Positions 14,845-17,253 of a stretch of DNA of 17,253 nt are shown in pieces. Numbering within the stretch: the stretch's first letter is position 1; every line of letters begins with the position of its first letter. The position numbers and the translations under genes were made by a program. The stretch is from Woeseiaceae bacterium. GTDB lineage: Bacteria > Pseudomonadota > Gammaproteobacteria > Steroidobacterales > Woeseiaceae. The notes below the pieces were generated by a model that was given only the letters and a program-made list of their open reading frames with translations, was not told the origin of the DNA and did not search any database. The stretch is from assembly GCA_013138675.1 (NCBI GenBank), contig WTCH01000184.1, positions 1 to 17,253 of the forward strand. The letters run 5' to 3'.

Positions 14845-15216
14845 ATGTCGTACCACGTGGACCGCTTTTACGCCGCTGTGTCGGTGCTGTCTGGCCATGG
14901 CCATATAAAACAGAGACTTATCAAAGCCTACGAAGAAAATCTCGGGGCAATCAGTGAAGACGAATTGCCCATCGCGCTCAATCAGCCGTTTTCGGATCTC
15001 AGACACCAGATGAATCGGGTCACGCCACTGAATGGCGAAGGGTCGATCTGCGCATCGGTGCGCAAGATGTCGGTCGAGGAGGCCGCTGAGTGCGCAACTT
15101 TGATCGTTTCGCTCTACGGTGAGATATCCCGGCTCGGCGACAGCGGCCAGGAAATGCTGCCGCTGGACGGCAAAGACCCGAAAGTTGTGCCGCCGTTTCT
15201 CGTTAAGTCGAATTGA
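14845..15216 (+). CDS. Hypothetical soluble protein, 123 residues
   Basis: I do not recognise this family. The product is a small, acidic, soluble-looking protein beginning MSYHVDRFYAAVSVLSGHGHIKQRLIKAYEE, with amphipathic segments and no signal peptide or membrane helix. The opening resembles a helical bundle, but no enzymatic motif is visible. ATG 14845 is preferred over GTG 14839 because TGGAG (14835-14839) is a suitably spaced ribosome site for it. A candidate promoter and a leader of about 144 bases lie upstream, so it is probably its own transcription unit after ileS. Its 3' end overlaps the convergent SRPBCC gene by 14 bases. Confidence 0.75.
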   Translation: MSYHVDRFYAAVSVLSGHGHIKQRLIKAYEENLGAISEDELPIALNQPFSDLRHQMNRVTPLNGEGSICASVRKMSVEEAAECATLIVSLYGEISRLGDSGQEMLPLDGKDPKVVPPFLVKSN

Positions 15217-16216
15217 CCGGATAATAGACGTAAGTCAGTAGCTCAGATTCCGGCACCTTGGTCGGGTCACTGACGTAGGACTCCCAGGCATCTCCCGCCC
15301 GCTCGAGCCCGAGCGCCGCCAGGTAAGCGGCTATCTTCCGGTGTGTCGCGCCGAGCGTACGATAGGAGCCAATGTGCCGCACCCGAATGACGTCCCCGGC
15401 ATAGGTCTGCCCGATTTTGACCAATGCGCCGTCCCGCAGCGTGGCATCGGTCACACCGCGCACAGGAATGGCAGCGTCGAACAACAGCTCCGAGCCGCTG
15501 AATGAGCGCGTAATCGAGAGCGGAGCACCCGCCTCGTTGAGCCCATTCTCATCAATAAAGCTCAGGATTTCGAAATACGCGTCGCCCATGGCCTCGGAAA
15601 TTGCTGCCGGCTCCGGAATCGACGCGGTCGACAGGTACGCGATTTCGGCCGCCTGTACGACGAGTTGTTCGATCGCGAGGTCACTAAAATCCGCGCTGGG
15701 CAGGGTTTCGGCAAATTCCTTAAGCTTGGCAAGACCGGCGGTGTAGTCGCGCCGCACTACGCCCGCAAACACGAGCCCGAAATAGCGCCCTACGACATTG
15801 AAACCGTAATCTGTCTCGAAACGCCAGGAGACCATGGTCGTGCCGCCGCTGCCGGACAGGTCGAACCACGTTCGTGCCTCGCCGGCCTCACCCGGGTTGA
15901 TCGACGTTGCGACGTGTTCGTGTGCGCGGCTTTCGGTAATGATCTGAGTGCCAGTGCCAATGATCGCGCCATCCCAGGTCATAGTTGCACCGACGCCACG
16001 CGGAGGGCCTGAGTGAACGATACGGGCGTTCGGGTCGGTGTCCAGCCACGGCGTCCACAGGGCGACACGGCGAAAGTCATTGACGAGCGCGAATACGGAG
16101 GCGGGGTGTGCTTCTATCTTCGTCTCGACGTCGATTCGCGCATAGCGCGGCAGTGCTAATCCGACGAGGATCAGCAGGGCGATTAAGCCACCGGTTCCGT
16201 AGAGTATCTTTTGCAT
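15203..16216 (-). CDS. Membrane-anchored SRPBCC protein fused to a GyrI-like ligand-binding domain
   Basis: This 337-residue protein has an N-terminal hydrophobic anchor (about 4-22), an SRPBCC/polyketide-cyclase-like domain (about 30-165, with EAHPASVFALVNDF, LWTPWL and TWFDLSGSGGTTMVSWRF), a linker, and a C-terminal GyrI-like effector-binding domain (about 190-337, with VIRVRHIGSYRTLGATHRKI, DAWESYVSDP and ELLTYVYYPV). Both folds bind small hydrophobic ligands; the function is unknown. ATG 16216 is chosen: the frame stays open for 294 more codons antisense to murI, but that part has no protein-like content and the anchor starts at MQKILYG. No Shine-Dalgarno is seen; a TACAAT box ends 6 bases before the ATG. 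Confidence 0.87.
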   Translation of the reverse strand: MQKILYGTGGLIALLILVGLALPRYARIDVETKIEAHPASVFALVNDFRRVALWTPWLDTDPNARIVHSGPPRGVGATMTWDGAIIGTGTQIITESRAHEHVATSINPGEAGEARTWFDLSGSGGTTMVSWRFETDYGFNVVGRYFGLVFAGVVRRDYTAGLAKLKEFAETLPSADFSDLAIEQLVVQAAEIAYLSTASIPEPAAISEAMGDAYFEILSFIDENGLNEAGAPLSITRSFSGSELLFDAAIPVRGVTDATLRDGALVKIGQTYAGDVIRVRHIGSYRTLGATHRKIAAYLAALGLERAGDAWESYVSDPTKVPESELLTYVYYPVNST

Positions 16217-16218
16217 AT

Positions 16219-16262
16219 CAGCATTGTATTCAATTGCGCCGCGCGTCCACAGTACAATGCTG
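16219..16262. promoter_or_regulatory. Mirror-image divergent promoter/operator between murI and the SRPBCC gene
   Basis: A perfect 10-base inverted repeat, CAGCATTGTA (16219-16228) and TACAATGCTG (16253-16262), is separated by 24 bases. In each direction the TACAAT half reads as a good -10 box (five of six) and ends exactly 6 bases before an ATG: 16265 on the plus strand, 16216 on the minus strand. TTCAAT (16229-16234) is a possible plus-strand -35 at 18-base spacing. Confidence 0.5.
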
Positions 16263-16264
16263 TG

Positions 16265-17092
16265 ATGAATGCATCTGACGCAAAAGGCCTGCCAATTGGC
16301 GTATTTGATTCCGGTGTTGGCGGCCTGACGGTGCTCAAAGCGCTGCGCGAGGCGATGCCGCACGAGGATCTGGTCTACCTGGGTGATACGGCTCGCTTGC
16401 CTTATGGCACCAAGAGCCCCGCATCGATCTCCCGCTCTGCGTGTCAGGCAACGGCTTTGCTGCAGCAGCGCAACATCAAGCTGCTGGTCGTGGCATGTAA
16501 TACGGCTTCCGCAGTCGCGCTGGAGGCGCTTCGCAAACAGATGGACCCTCTGCCTGTCATAGGGGTTGTAGAGCCCGGGGCGTCTGCTGCAGTGGCCGCC
16601 CGGCCGGGTGGGCGACACCTCGTCCTCGCCACCGAGGCGACCGTTAGGCTGGGCGCGTATCGAGAGGCCTTGTTGAGCCTGGACGCTGGCGCGACAGTGA
16701 CCGAGCTCGCCTGTGAGTTGCTCGTTTCCCTTGCGGAGGAAGGCTGGAATGACGGCTCGATCGCCGAGTCGATCGTGCAGCGCTACCTGTCGGACCTTAC
16801 TGATGATGCGCGTCACCCGGAGAGTGTCATCCTTGGCTGCACGCATTTTCCGCTGCTCAGGGACACATTTGTGGCGGTATTTGATGACGGGGTCTCGATT
16901 GTGGACTCGGCGAGTACAACCGCTGCTGCCGCGAATCATCTGCTGGGCAAGCTGTCGCTGGCCAACGATGAAAACAACACCGGCGACCTGGCTCTGCTCG
17001 CTACCGACGGTGCCACGCGATTTGCGCGCGTGGGCGGCCAGTTTCTGGGCCATGACCTTGGCCACGACGATATAGAAGTTGTCGATCTCTAA
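16265..17092 (+). CDS. murI: Glutamate racemase
   Basis: This 275-residue cytosolic enzyme interconverts L- and D-glutamate, supplying D-Glu for peptidoglycan stem peptides. The N-terminal IGVFDSGVGGLTVL motif, GDTARLPYGTKS, the first catalytic cysteine C78 in VVACNTAS, and the second catalytic cysteine C192 in LGCTHFPLL are all present, and the length is normal. ATG 16265 is chosen; GTG 16262 directly before it is in frame. There is no Shine-Dalgarno site, but TACAAT lies 6 bases upstream, so the mRNA may be leaderless. The gene is divergent from the SRPBCC gene and is followed after 35 bases by a lipoprotein gene. Confidence 0.97.
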   Translation: MNASDAKGLPIGVFDSGVGGLTVLKALREAMPHEDLVYLGDTARLPYGTKSPASISRSACQATALLQQRNIKLLVVACNTASAVALEALRKQMDPLPVIGVVEPGASAAVAARPGGRHLVLATEATVRLGAYREALLSLDAGATVTELACELLVSLAEEGWNDGSIAESIVQRYLSDLTDDARHPESVILGCTHFPLLRDTFVAVFDDGVSIVDSASTTAAAANHLLGKLSLANDENNTGDLALLATDGATRFARVGGQFLGHDLGHDDIEVVDL

Positions 17093-17112
17093 GGCCATAA
17101 TCGGCCTCTTTT
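17092..17112 (+). terminator. Weak candidate terminator after murI
   Basis: AGGCC (17092-17096) pairs with GGCCT (17103-17107) over a 6-nt loop, followed by CTTTT. The stem is short, so partial read-through into the next gene is likely. Confidence 0.4.
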
Positions 17113-17127
17113 CTCAAAGGTGATCCC

Positions 17128-17253
17128 GTGACCCATCGAAAGACTATCGCCATTGCTGCCATCGTGGCAGTCCTGAATCTTGCCTCCTGCGGCAACGAGC
17201 CACCTCCGGAAATCACCGTCGAGCCATTGGCGACGGGCGTGCCGCGGCCTGAT
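17128..17253 (+). CDS. Putative lipoprotein, N-terminal part (3' end outside window)
   Basis: The first 42 codons are visible. GTG 17128 is preceded by AAGGTGAT (17117-17124). The product begins MTHRKTIAIAAIVAVLNLASCGNEPPPE: a short basic start, a hydrophobic core and the lipobox L-A-S-C, so it is probably lipid-modified at the cysteine and anchored in the envelope. The Pro/Glu-rich segment after the cysteine is a typical linker. No functional domain is within the window. Confidence 0.8.
   Translation, partial: MTHRKTIAIAAIVAVLNLASCGNEPPPEITVEPLATGVPRPD

Noticed and set aside
16217..17098. Continuous minus-strand open frame antisense to all of murI, extending the SRPBCC gene to 631 codons
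   Set aside because: The added 294 codons show no protein-like domains and simply mirror murI codon bias; the anchor sequence and TACAAT box support a start at 16216.

Overview
The window most likely comes from a gammaproteobacterium of moderately high GC content. This is inferred from several features: a GroEL with a Gly-Gly-Met tail, a large TonB-dependent outer-membrane receptor, MsrP/MsrQ, a FetB-type permease, a TraR/DksA zinc-finger protein, MurI, and dispersed REP palindromes with a REP-associated tyrosine transposase (RAYT). The genus cannot be named from the sequence. Genes lie on both strands in short units, most of them closed by clear intrinsic terminators or REP palindromes.

Layout. 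1-483: the 3' end of groEL, a REP element and a terminator. 565-3248: a TonB-dependent receptor, closed by an inverted REP pair and a terminator. 3328-6155: a two-gene operon, an ACSF2/FadD-like acyl-CoA synthetase overlapping an amino acid dehydrogenase by ATGA. 6156-6481 has no credible gene but holds five consecutive hairpins ending in a strong terminator, a candidate structured RNA. 6482-8877 (minus strand): msrQ, msrP and a fetB-like permease. 8918-9897: a small membrane protein of unknown function, then a RAYT gene inside three REP copies. 9912-11193: a divergent pair, an epoxide-hydrolase-like enzyme and a DksA-like protein. 11239-14650: a complete T-box leader with an isoleucine specifier and a terminator/antiterminator switch, followed by an ileS of the long type-2 class. 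14845-16216: an unknown 123-residue protein converging on a membrane-anchored SRPBCC/GyrI-like protein. 16265-17253: murI and the start of a lipoprotein gene.

The main result is the T-box/ileS unit. T-box leaders sense uncharged tRNA and belong mainly to Firmicutes, Actinobacteria and relatives. Here one sits in what otherwise looks like a gammaproteobacterial genome, in front of an IleRS whose HIGH motif reads G-I-H-H (a GXHH swap) and outside the usual ribF-ileS-lspA neighbourhood. Leader and gene were probably acquired together.

Other notable points: REP elements provide the actual stop codons of three genes and touch a fourth stop; the RAYT has lost one histidine of its HUH motif; murI and its divergent neighbour share a mirror-image TACAAT element placed so that both could be leaderless.
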